Source: Rhodospirillaceae bacterium (lineage in GTDB: Bacteria; Pseudomonadota; Alphaproteobacteria; Micavibrionales; Micavibrionaceae). Taken from it: a stretch of DNA of 5,442 bases. The stretch spans positions 1-5,442 of the forward strand of contig DMIT01000014.1 of NCBI GenBank assembly GCA_003452275.1, written 5' to 3'. Both the position numbers and the translations under genes were made by a program. The notes under the pieces were generated by a model. The model was not told the origin of the DNA. It saw only the letters and a program-made list of their open reading frames with translations, and searched no databases. This document shows positions 1 to 5,442 of this stretch, one piece after another. Position 1 is the first letter of the stretch. Each line of letters opens with the position of its first letter.

Positions 1-358
1 CATAGTTCGGCGCAACCATCGGATAATCATTCGGCAGCCCCCAACGCTCGCGATATTGTTCCGGCGTCATGGCATAGGCAGTTTTCAAATGGCGTTTGAG
101 CATTTTGAGTTTTTTGCCGTCTTCCAGACAGATAATATAATCCGGCATGACTGATTTGCGGATCGGGACAGCCGGTTGCGGGCGTTCGTTGTTATTGGTC
201 GGGGCGGGGTTATCCGTCCCCAGATTGGACAGGCTTTTATAAACCCGTTCGATCAAAGCGGGAATTTCAATGGCAGGAACAGTATTATTGGCAAGATGGG
301 CCGCCACTATTTCTGTCGTTAATGCTAATAAATCTGTGTGTTTTGTTTGATCTGCCAT
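1..358 (-). CDS. mucR: Ros/MucR-family transcriptional regulator (C-terminus cut off by window edge)
   Basis: This gene encodes the first 119 residues of a Ros/MucR-type DNA-binding regulator and runs off the left edge, so perhaps 20-30 C-terminal residues are missing. The N-terminal half (about residues 1-45) resembles the family's helical oligomerisation region. A Pro/Asn-rich linker (about 48-65) follows, then the DNA-binding domain from about 70, with CLEDGKKLKMLKRHL at 77-91, MTPEQYRERWGLP at 97-109 and DYPMVAPNY at 111-119. These blocks are highly characteristic of alphaproteobacterial MucR proteins. Of the four zinc-ligand positions of Ros, Cys77 and His90 are present, the second is Asp80 and the fourth is Tyr95, so this is probably a variant that folds without zinc or binds it weakly. 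The ATG at 356-358 is preceded by an AAAAGG-like ribosome site about 10 bases upstream. The family binds AT-rich DNA, usually represses, and often controls surface polysaccharide, motility and its own promoter. Its target here is unknown; the divergent sugar-phosphate mutase gene is a candidate. Confidence 0.93.
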   Translation of the reverse strand, partial: MADQTKHTDLLALTTEIVAAHLANNTVPAIEIPALIERVYKSLSNLGTDNPAPTNNNERPQPAVPIRKSVMPDYIICLEDGKKLKMLKRHLKTAYAMTPEQYRERWGLPNDYPMVAPNY

Positions 359-434
359 GGTGATAATGCCTTTTTACTTGATGATTACTGTATAATACTT
401 AATAAATTTTCTAAAAAACAGGAAATTCTTGTGG

Positions 435-446
435 TTTTGCGCAAAA
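435..446. promoter_or_regulatory. 12-bp perfect palindrome TTTTGCGCAAAA, possible operator
   Basis: TTTTGCGCAAAA is a perfect 12-bp palindrome lying 40-51 bases upstream of the phosphohexomutase start codon, about where a core promoter would be expected. Its symmetry suits a dimeric regulator, but no family can be assigned and a palindrome of this length in AT-rich DNA can arise by chance. Confidence 0.25.
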
Positions 447-473
447 ATATGCTAAGCCTCTGTTAAGATTTAT

Positions 474-478
474 AGGAG
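474..478 (+). promoter_or_regulatory. Ribosome binding site of the phosphohexomutase gene
   Basis: AGGAG sits 7 bases before the ATG at 486, a near-ideal Shine-Dalgarno sequence and spacing. It fixes the start of the downstream gene. Confidence 0.85.
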
Positions 479-485
479 AAAAAAG

Positions 486-1979
486 ATGGCTGTAAAACCA
501 AATACCGAACAGTTTGAACGCGACATCGTGATTGCCGAAACCGGCTTCCGCGAATATGACGTTCGTTGGCTTTACCCCGAACAAATTAATTTGCGCGGTG
601 TTCAGGCATTGGGGCAGGCTATCGGGACATTTATGCATGAAACGGGCGTTGAGCCGAAAATTGTTGTCGGGCATGATTATCGTTCTTACAGTGCAACCAT
701 TAAAAATGCTTTGATGCTGGGTCTGATGACAGCTGGATGCAATGTCAAAGATATCGGTCTGGCACTTTCTCCGACTGCCTATTTCTCCCAATTTGAACTG
801 GATTGCCCTGCGGTGGCCATGGTCACCGCCAGCCATAATGAAAATGGCTGGACAGGGGTTAAAATGGGCACCAACCGTCCGCTGACATTTGGCCCGACTG
901 AAATTAATCGCCTGAAAGATATTATTGCGACCAAAGCATTCTATACGGCTGCGGGCTCTTATGAATTTATCGAGGATATCAAATCACGTTATGTTGCTGA
1001 TCTTTCCAAAGACGGAAAAATCAGCCGCAAATTAAAGGTGGTTGCGGCGTGCGGGAATGGCACTGCGGGGGCTTATGCTCCTGAGGTATTGCGTGCCATC
1101 GGCTGCGAAGTGATCGAAATGGATTGTAATCTCGATTACAATTTCCCGCATTACAACCCGAACCCCGAAGATTTGGAAATGCTTCATGCATTGTCCGCAA
1201 AAGTCAAAGAGACTGGGGCCGACCTCGGCTTCGGCTTCGATGGTGATGGCGACCGTTGCGGTGTTGTCGATAACACAGGTGATGAAATCTTTGCGGATAA
1301 AATGGGTGTTATTCTGGCGCGTGATTTATCCTCTCTGCATAAAGACGCAACCTTCGTAGCCGATGTGAAATCAACGGGCATTTATGCAGTTGACCCTGTT
1401 CTAAAAGCAAATGGTGCAGAAACCGACTACTGGAAAACAGGGCACTCCTACATGAAACGCCGCGTGAACGAGATCAAGGCCTTGGTCGGGTTTGAAAAAT
1501 CAGGACATTATTTCTTTAACGCGCCCATTGGTCGCGGATATGATGACGGTATCATGACGGCGGTTGCTATTGCCCGCCTGATGGATCGTAACCCGTCCAA
1601 ATCTCTGGCCGATCTCAAAAATGATCTGCCGAAGACATGGGGATCACCAACCATGGCACCCTATTGCCCTGATGAAAGAAAATACGAAGTCGTTGAGGCA
1701 GCCATCAAAATTTTTGAAAAACATCAAGCAAATGGCACATCCTTCAAAGGGCAAAAAATTATCGATATCGTGACCGTCAACGGCGTCCGCTTCACCTTCG
1801 AAGACGGAAGCTGGGGCTTGATCCGCGCATCCTCCAACAAACCATCCTTGGTCGTTGTCGTCGAAAGCCCGGTATCCGAAGGCCGCATGATCGAAATCTT
1901 CAACATTATCAATGAAGCTTTGGCTGTATTCCCTGAAGTAGGTGAATACGACCAGACGATCCAACAACAAGCTGCTTAG
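486..1979 (+). CDS. Phosphomannomutase/phosphoglucomutase (alpha-D-phosphohexomutase)
   Basis: This is a complete 497-residue enzyme of the alpha-D-phosphohexomutase superfamily. It interconverts hexose-6-phosphate and hexose-1-phosphate (mannose and/or glucose) in the cytoplasm through a phosphoserine, feeding nucleotide-sugar, LPS and exopolysaccharide synthesis. All four signature loops are visible: the catalytic loop TASHN at 114-118 with Ser116 as phosphoserine; the Mg-binding loop DGDGDR at 252-257; the sugar-specificity loop FEKSGH at 336-341; and the phosphate-binding loop RASSNKPSL at 447-455. The catalytic loop reads TASHNENG rather than the commoner TASHNP form, which I believe is usual for alphaproteobacterial members. 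Length fits the family (about 450-500). The ATG start is fixed by the AGGAG 7 bases upstream. The gene stands alone, divergent from mucR and closed by the terminator just downstream. PMM, PGM or dual specificity cannot be settled from motifs, so no symbol is given (manB, algC and pgm are all used for such genes). Confidence 0.95.
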   Translation: MAVKPNTEQFERDIVIAETGFREYDVRWLYPEQINLRGVQALGQAIGTFMHETGVEPKIVVGHDYRSYSATIKNALMLGLMTAGCNVKDIGLALSPTAYFSQFELDCPAVAMVTASHNENGWTGVKMGTNRPLTFGPTEINRLKDIIATKAFYTAAGSYEFIEDIKSRYVADLSKDGKISRKLKVVAACGNGTAGAYAPEVLRAIGCEVIEMDCNLDYNFPHYNPNPEDLEMLHALSAKVKETGADLGFGFDGDGDRCGVVDNTGDEIFADKMGVILARDLSSLHKDATFVADVKSTGIYAVDPVLKANGAETDYWKTGHSYMKRRVNEIKALVGFEKSGHYFFNAPIGRGYDDGIMTAVAIARLMDRNPSKSLADLKNDLPKTWGSPTMAPYCPDERKYEVVEAAIKIFEKHQANGTSFKGQKIIDIVTVNGVRFTFEDGSWGLIRASSNKPSLVVVVESPVSEGRMIEIFNIINEALAVFPEVGEYDQTIQQQAA

Positions 1980-1996
1980 TATTGTCTATTTTAATT

Positions 1997-2030
1997 AAAA
2001 AACGCCCTCAAATCTGAGGGCGTTTTTTTT
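1997..2030. terminator. Bidirectional Rho-independent terminator
   Basis: An 8-bp GC-rich stem, CGCCCTCA (2003-2010) pairing with TGAGGGCG (2015-2022), closes a 4-base AATC loop. It is followed by eight T on the + strand (2023-2030), and the complementary strand carries a run of six T from the A run at 1997-2002. It lies 23 bases after the phosphohexomutase stop codon and 13 bases after the ppa stop, so it can end both converging transcripts. Confidence 0.93.
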
Positions 2031-2035
2031 AATTC

Positions 2036-2569
2036 TTATTTATTCGCTTCTTCGTATCTGTTGATGCCTTCTTGGATCAATTCAGAGGCTTTTTCAGCGT
2101 TGCCCCAACCGAGGACTTTTGACCATTTGTTTGGCTCAAGGTCTTTATAGTGGGTGAAGAAGTGCGAGATTTTATCGCGCAGGATAGGGCGGATATGGTC
2201 GATATCGGTTACGTTGTCGTGGTAGGGGTAGAGTTTGCTGTGTGGAACAGCGATGATTTTTTCGTCCACGCCGCCGTCATCTTCCATCAACAAAACACCA
2301 ACCGGTACAACGCGCATCACGGCACCTGGCATCACTGCCTGACGGGTAATGACCAGAACATCAACAGGATCGCCATCACCTGACAAGGTATGAGGGATGA
2401 AACCGTAGTTACCTGGGTAGACCATTGAAGTGTGGAGGAAGCGGTCAACAAACATTGCGCCGGATTCTTTGTCCAGTTCGTATTTAACTGGCTCGCCACC
2501 CATCGGGTTTTCGATCAGGACGTTGACGTCGCGTGTATTTTTTCCGTAAGGGATTTTGTGAATATCCAT
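2036..2569 (-). CDS. ppa: Inorganic pyrophosphatase, family I (soluble)
   Basis: This is a complete 177-residue cytoplasmic pyrophosphatase that hydrolyses pyrophosphate to two phosphates and so drives biosynthetic reactions forward. It is almost the same length as the E. coli enzyme (175), and the numbering appears to align without shift. Visible active-site residues are Glu20, Lys29, Glu31, Arg43, Tyr51, Tyr55, the metal-binding signature DGDPVDV at 65-71 (Asp65, Asp67, Asp70), Asp97, Asp102, Lys104, Tyr141 and Lys142. No key residue is missing, so it should be active with Mg. The ATG lies 4 bases after the leuB stop codon, so it is very probably the last gene of the leu transcript. Only a weak purine stretch (AAAGAAAG, inside the leuB 3' end) precedes it, suggesting that translation depends partly on ribosomes finishing leuB. 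The downstream hairpin ends the unit. Confidence 0.97.
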   Translation of the reverse strand: MDIHKIPYGKNTRDVNVLIENPMGGEPVKYELDKESGAMFVDRFLHTSMVYPGNYGFIPHTLSGDGDPVDVLVITRQAVMPGAVMRVVPVGVLLMEDDGGVDEKIIAVPHSKLYPYHDNVTDIDHIRPILRDKISHFFTHYKDLEPNKWSKVLGWGNAEKASELIQEGINRYEEANK

Positions 2570-2573
2570 TTTG

Positions 2574-3701
2574 TTATGCAGCTTTCTTTAGTCTGGTTTT
2601 CATTTCGTTTATTACGGCATCACCCATTTCAGAGGTCGATACCAGTTGGCAGCCAGCATTTGTTCCTTGGGGCATGATATCCCCTGTACGGATTCCGTTG
2701 TTCAGGACTGTGCGAGCCGATGCTTCTATATGGTCAGCAATCGCAGGTTGGTCAAGTGAAAAACGCAAAGCCATCGCAAAACTAAGGATTGCAGCCAACG
2801 GATTGGCCTTTCCCTGACCCACAATATCGGGGGCGGAACCGTGAACAGGCTCATAAAGGGCATTTTGGTGCCCATTTTCATCCCGTGCGCCCAAAGACGC
2901 GGAGGGGAGCATTCCAAGGGAGCCGGTGAGCATAGATGCCTCATCCGATAGAATATCACCAAAGAGATTATCGGTCACAATCACATCAAACTGGCGCGGG
3001 TTTTTTAGCAGTTGCATGGCGCAATTATCGGCATACATATGCGATAATTGAACATCGCTATAGTCCGCATGAAGTTTGGTGATTTCTTCACGCCATAATT
3101 TACCGGACTCCATGACATTGGCCTTTTCACACGATGTCACGCGGCCTTGACGTTTGCGGGCCAACTCGAACGCTACGCGCCCGACCCGATGGATTTCGGA
3201 TGTGGTATAAACTTGTGTATTCACACCTTGGCGTTCGCCGTTCGGCAAATCAAAAATGCCACGCGGTTCACCGAAATAAACACCGCCAGTCAATTCACGA
3301 ACGATCAGAATATCCAATCCTTTGACAATATCAGGTTTTAAGGTGGATGCATCAATCAATGCATCAAACACAATGGCAGGGCGCAAATTGGAAAAGAGTT
3401 CAAGTTCCTTACGGATTTTGAGTAAGCCTGCTTCAGGGCGCAAATTATAATCAACCCGATCCCATTTCGTACCACCCACTGCGCCGAGCAGCACACAGTC
3501 CGCTTTACGGCCTAACTCAATCGTCTCATCCGTAACGGGAACGCCATGGGTATCATAGGCCGCGCCGCCAATCGGGCGTTCGGTTATTGCAATACTGGTT
3601 AGTCCTTCGGCATTGAGAAAGGCGATGATTTTTCTAACTTCATCCATGACCTCGGGGCCGATGCCATCGCCGGGGGTTATCAGTATATTCTGTTGTTTCA
3701 T
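2574..3701 (-). CDS. leuB: 3-isopropylmalate dehydrogenase
   Basis: This complete 375-residue enzyme carries out NAD-dependent oxidation and decarboxylation of 3-isopropylmalate to 2-ketoisocaproate, the third committed step of leucine synthesis, as a cytoplasmic homodimer. The N-terminus has the family's TPGDGIGPE (9-17). Substrate residues fit the Thermus enzyme pattern: Leu93/Leu94 and Arg97 in the GLLKIRKEL segment, Arg107, Arg135, Tyr142 and Lys193. Metal ligands are Asp225, Asp249 and Asp253, the last two in the [14 protein letters not shown] signature (245-258). The nucleotide loop [15 protein letters not shown] (287-301) carries the Asp292 expected for NAD rather than NADP use. Residue 88-93 context and overall length favour LeuB over isocitrate or tartrate dehydrogenases, as does the leuCD context. 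The ATG is preceded by an A-rich purine stretch (AAAAGAAAG) about 8 bases upstream, not a strong Shine-Dalgarno. It follows leuD after a 99-base gap with an inverted repeat, and precedes ppa by 4 bases. Confidence 0.97.
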   Translation of the reverse strand: MKQQNILITPGDGIGPEVMDEVRKIIAFLNAEGLTSIAITERPIGGAAYDTHGVPVTDETIELGRKADCVLLGAVGGTKWDRVDYNLRPEAGLLKIRKELELFSNLRPAIVFDALIDASTLKPDIVKGLDILIVRELTGGVYFGEPRGIFDLPNGERQGVNTQVYTTSEIHRVGRVAFELARKRQGRVTSCEKANVMESGKLWREEITKLHADYSDVQLSHMYADNCAMQLLKNPRQFDVIVTDNLFGDILSDEASMLTGSLGMLPSASLGARDENGHQNALYEPVHGSAPDIVGQGKANPLAAILSFAMALRFSLDQPAIADHIEASARTVLNNGIRTGDIMPQGTNAGCQLVSTSEMGDAVINEMKTRLKKAA

Positions 3702-3723
3702 GTTGTGTTGCTTTCTTTTTTTT

Positions 3724-3790
3724 ACGCGAAGTTACGAAGGAACGAAGAAAAATAAAAAATAAAAAACTTCGTTTCTTCGTAGCTTCGCGT
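3724..3790. repeat. Near-perfect 24-bp inverted repeat with A-rich loop between leuD and leuB
   Basis: Arm 1 (3724-3747) and arm 2 (3767-3790) pair over 24 positions with 22 Watson-Crick pairs. The two exceptions are G-T wobbles on the + strand (T3732 with G3782, G3740 with T3774), and on the leu transcript strand they become A-C mismatches. The 19-base loop (3748-3766) contains only A and T. Each arm reads as three 8-bp units ending in CGAAG: acgcgaag, ttacgaag, gaacgaag. It fills most of the 99-base leuD-leuB gap. It lacks a T run directly after the stem in the transcript direction, so it is not a classic Rho-independent terminator. A dispersed intergenic palindrome (REP-like) or an mRNA stability or processing hairpin are the likeliest explanations. 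Confidence 0.85.
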
Positions 3791-3800
3791 TTAAATTCTT

Positions 3801-4397
3801 TTATACCCAAGGTCTCTCTTTGGAACGGTTTTCTTCATAGGTTGAAATGAAATTTTCCTTTTCTAACGTCAAACCGATATCGTCAAGGCCGTTGATAAGG
3901 CAATGTTTGCGGAAAGCATCCATATCGAAATCATAAACTTTATTACCTGCAATGATTTTCTGGTCGGGCAGGTTGACTGTAATCTCCAGCTTTTCGTCGG
4001 CGCGGTTCATCAGTTCTTCGACATCTACCTGCGGTAATATAATCGGCAAAATACCGTTCTTAAAACAGTTGTTAAAAAAGATATCGGAATAGCTGGGGGC
4101 GATAATGCAGCGAATACCAAAGTCCAGCAAAGCCCACGGCGCATGTTCTCGTGATGACCCGCAGCCGAAATTTTCACCCGCAACAAGGATGCTTGACTGG
4201 GTGTAAGGCTCACGGTGCAGAACAAAGTCAGGTTTTTTATTGCCCTGTTCATCAAAACGCATTTCATAGAACAAACCGGATGCAAGACCCGTCCGTTTAA
4301 TCGTCCGCAAAAATTGTTTCGGAATAATCATATCCGTATCAATATTGATGATACGAAGGGCGGCGGGGATTGAAGTTAAAGTTTTAAATGGTGTCAT
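3801..4397 (-). CDS. leuD: 3-isopropylmalate dehydratase, small subunit
   Basis: This complete 198-residue small (swivel-domain) subunit of isopropylmalate isomerase pairs with LeuC to convert 2-isopropylmalate to 3-isopropylmalate in leucine synthesis. Family marks are NIDTDMIIP (18-26), the substrate-binding block [17 protein letters not shown] (74-90), and [18 protein letters not shown] (102-119). Length matches bacterial LeuD of the LeuCD type (about 200); archaeal-type small subunits are shorter. The ATG is supported by AAGGAT with 5 bases before the start codon. That ribosome site overlaps the stop codon of the upstream lipoprotein gene, so translation of the two is probably coupled. 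The usual partner leuC is not adjacent: a 256-codon lipoprotein gene lies between them. A 99-base gap holding a long hairpin separates it from leuB. Confidence 0.97.
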   Translation of the reverse strand: MTPFKTLTSIPAALRIINIDTDMIIPKQFLRTIKRTGLASGLFYEMRFDEQGNKKPDFVLHREPYTQSSILVAGENFGCGSSREHAPWALLDFGIRCIIAPSYSDIFFNNCFKNGILPIILPQVDVEELMNRADEKLEITVNLPDQKIIAGNKVYDFDMDAFRKHCLINGLDDIGLTLEKENFISTYEENRSKERPWV

Positions 4398-4402
4398 TTT
4401 AA

Positions 4403-4408
4403 ATCCTT
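4403..4408 (-). promoter_or_regulatory. leuD ribosome binding site overlapping the lipoprotein stop codon
   Basis: Read on the minus strand, TAAGGAT combines the lipoprotein stop codon TAA (4407-4409) with the leuD Shine-Dalgarno AAGGAT, 5 bases before the leuD ATG. The overlap means ribosomes ending the lipoprotein cover the leuD site, a usual arrangement for translational coupling. Confidence 0.75.
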
Positions 4409-5177
4409 ATTTCTCTCTATTTGGTAAAGTGGAAAACAAAGAAATATCAATATATCTCTCTGATGTTTTAAAAAAGAAATAAGCCAAACCCTTTCTATCC
4501 GTTGTCATTGAAAATGCCAATTGCCCCGTATGGGTATTGATATCCTTAATGTTGTATATTTCTGCATCAGCAAAAAAATCTTTAAATGTTTCTTTGACAT
4601 CATCAGAGGAAAAGGGCGGTTGTTTATTTGGAAACAAAGATTTTTGCTCAAATTCTTTTACGTTGATATAAAATGATTTTGTCTCTTTATCGTCGGCGAA
4701 GCTGTCTAAATATCTTTCAAATTTTGCAGCTTCATCATGATTTGGTGTGGAATTTTTGATAAGGTCTTCAAGTGAATATGTAGAAATAGTAAATTGAACA
4801 CCATCACTCGTTTTCGCAATATAGTTAGTGGTTGTGGTCGAATCTATATGAAAAAATGGTGGTGTGGTTTCATATGCTGTGATGATTTCGATATGACTGC
4901 CAGATGGTAAAAAATCTTTTAAACGAAGTCTGTTAAAATGGCATCCGATACAACTTTTTAAATCGTCCATCGTTAATGCGACATTTCCAATTTTCATCTC
5001 TGTCGGAGAGTCTGTAAAACCTTCGAAATTCTCCAAACCATTCAGAATATAAAGTGATGATTTTAATGTAACAGTTTTTCCGACTAACGGGCTTTCGATG
5101 TCCTTGTCTCTGGCATTACAGGCATTCAGGGAAAATAAAATGGCCAAAGCTAAACACATAAACTTAAAATGTTTCAT
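4407..5177 (-). CDS. Putative lipoprotein of unknown function with a single CXXCH motif
   Basis: I do not recognise the family of this 256-residue protein. It begins with a clear lipoprotein signal: basic start (MKHFK), hydrophobic stretch about 6-17, and lipobox LNAC with the modified Cys at 20. Residue +2 is Asn, not Asp, so by the E. coli sorting rule it would go to the outer membrane. The mature part is hydrophilic, without further membrane segments. Its only cysteines besides Cys20 are Cys76 and Cys79, forming CIGCH (76-80), the pattern that binds haem c; a nearby distal Met in cytochrome c spacing is not obvious. It starts 1 base after the leuC stop and ends 9 bases before leuD, with GGGAG 10 bases before its ATG, so it should be co-transcribed with the leu genes. 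Composition is unlike the neighbours: about 33% GC over 480 hand-counted bases. That suggests recent acquisition or weak constraint. A role in leucine synthesis is not implied by the sequence. Confidence 0.85.
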   Translation of the reverse strand: MKHFKFMCLALAILFSLNACNARDKDIESPLVGKTVTLKSSLYILNGLENFEGFTDSPTEMKIGNVALTMDDLKSCIGCHFNRLRLKDFLPSGSHIEIITAYETTPPFFHIDSTTTTNYIAKTSDGVQFTISTYSLEDLIKNSTPNHDEAAKFERYLDSFADDKETKSFYINVKEFEQKSLFPNKQPPFSSDDVKETFKDFFADAEIYNIKDINTHTGQLAFSMTTDRKGLAYFFFKTSERYIDISLFSTLPNREK

Positions 5178-5178
5178 G

Positions 5179-5442
5179 CTATTTAAACTCCCGAATATCC
5201 GTTAACTTACCCGTAATCGCCGCCGCTGCCGCCATTGCAGGAGAGAGCAGATGGGTGCGGGCCCCGCGCCCTTGACGGCCTTCGAAATTGCGGTTGGACG
5301 TTGATGCGCAACGTTCACCCGCATTTAATTTGTCTTCGTTCATGCCAAGGCAGAGGGAGCAACCCGGCTCACGCCATTCAAAACCGGCATCGATAAAAAT
5401 CCTGTCCAGACCTTCGGCTTCTGCCTGCGCTTTCACAAGGCC
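5179..5442 (-). CDS. leuC: 3-isopropylmalate dehydratase, large subunit (3' end only)
   Basis: This is the last 87 residues of LeuC, the aconitase-family large subunit that carries the 4Fe-4S cluster of isopropylmalate isomerase; the gene continues beyond the right edge. The fragment contains the cluster-ligand pair in [10 protein letters not shown] (Cys28 and Cys31 of the fragment), followed by [19 protein letters not shown] (42-60) and the alanine-rich [16 protein letters not shown] (63-78). These blocks closely match the C-terminus of bacterial LeuC as I recall it from E. coli. The frame is open to the edge: the GTG at 5434-5436 encodes an internal Val (fragment starts [11 protein letters not shown]) and is not a start. 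The stop is TAG, one base before the lipoprotein ATG. The third cluster Cys and the operon's promoter or any leucine attenuator lie outside the window. Confidence 0.97.
   Translation of the reverse strand, partial: GLVKAQAEAEGLDRIFIDAGFEWREPGCSLCLGMNEDKLNAGERCASTSNRNFEGRQGRGARTHLLSPAMAAAAAITGKLTDIREFK
5188..5192 (-). promoter_or_regulatory. Ribosome binding site of the lipoprotein gene, inside the leuC 3' end
   Basis: GGGAG on the minus strand lies 10 bases before the lipoprotein ATG and within the last codons of leuC. It supports the ATG at 5177 as the real start, in agreement with the signal peptide that begins there. Confidence 0.6.

Larger units (their letters stand above)
359..485. promoter_or_regulatory. 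AT-rich divergent intergenic region between mucR and the phosphohexomutase gene
   Basis: The 127 bases between two divergent start codons must hold promoters for both genes. By hand count, 34 of the 125 bases from 361 to 485 are G or C (27%), far below the neighbouring coding DNA. A TATAAT hexamer lies at 391-396 on the + strand and an overlapping TATTAT on the - strand, but neither has a convincing -35 partner at 16-18 bases, so I assign no promoter hexamers. MucR-type proteins favour AT-rich DNA and commonly autoregulate, so this spacer is a plausible binding region; that is inference. Confidence 0.5.

Noticed and set aside
391..396. TATAAT as a -10 box
   Set aside because: There is no acceptable -35 sequence 16-18 bases upstream on the + strand, and such hexamers are expected in 27% GC DNA.
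411..836. Minus-strand open frame of 141 codons across the start of the phosphohexomutase gene
   Set aside because: It lies opposite a gene with four intact family motifs and a good ribosome site; its own translation shows no recognisable domain. It is a shadow of the real gene.
1644..1970. Minus-strand open frame of 108 codons opposite the 3' part of the phosphohexomutase gene
   Set aside because: It is antisense to conserved coding sequence, including the phosphate-binding loop, and has no recognisable features.
2150..2817. Three plus-strand open frames opposite ppa and the end of leuB
   Set aside because: All are antisense to strongly conserved genes, and none has a recognisable domain. 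They are explained as shadows of the real coding strand.
3134..3341. Two overlapping plus-strand open frames opposite leuB
   Set aside because: They are short, overlap each other in different frames and lie against conserved leuB sequence.
3721..3800. leuD-leuB hairpin as a Rho-independent terminator
   Set aside because: In the operon direction the stem is followed by A-rich sequence rather than a T run, and the stem is long and not GC-rich like the true terminator at 1997-2030.
4025..4285. Minus-strand 86-codon frame inside leuD
   Set aside because: It is an alternative frame of leuD, whose own frame carries all family motifs; no feature suggests a nested gene.
5434..5436. GTG as the start of an 85-codon gene at the right edge
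   Set aside because: The frame stays open to the window edge and matches the interior of LeuC, so this is an internal valine codon of a truncated gene.

Overview
The window looks like chromosomal housekeeping DNA from an alphaproteobacterium. The main evidence is a Ros/MucR-family regulator at the left edge, a family largely confined to that class, together with a typical split isopropylmalate dehydratase (leuC/leuD), leuB and a family I pyrophosphatase. I cannot name a genus. Coding GC is moderate: hand counts of three leuB lines give roughly 45-60% per line. No mobile element, CRISPR array, tRNA or rRNA is visible.

Left part (1-1979): a mucR-like gene, cut off at the left edge, is read leftwards. 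An AT-rich 127-base spacer separates it from a divergent phosphomannomutase/phosphoglucomutase gene. That enzyme supplies hexose-1-phosphates for surface polysaccharide, a process that MucR-type proteins often regulate elsewhere.

Middle (1980-2035): a compact hairpin with T runs on both sides acts as a shared terminator for two converging transcription units.

Right part (2036-5442, minus strand): a leucine-biosynthesis operon reads leuC (3' end only), a lipoprotein gene, leuD, leuB, then ppa. LeuC and LeuD form isopropylmalate isomerase, LeuB carries out the following oxidative decarboxylation, and Ppa hydrolyses pyrophosphate. Spacing is very tight (1, 9 and 4 bases) except for 99 bases between leuD and leuB, which hold a near-perfect 24-bp inverted repeat.

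Two things are out of the ordinary. One is an AT-rich lipoprotein gene with a lone CXXCH motif, wedged between the genes for the two subunits of one enzyme. The other is the long hairpin element between leuD and leuB, each arm built from three related 8-bp units. I see no clear evidence of a complete new biological system; these two are the best leads.
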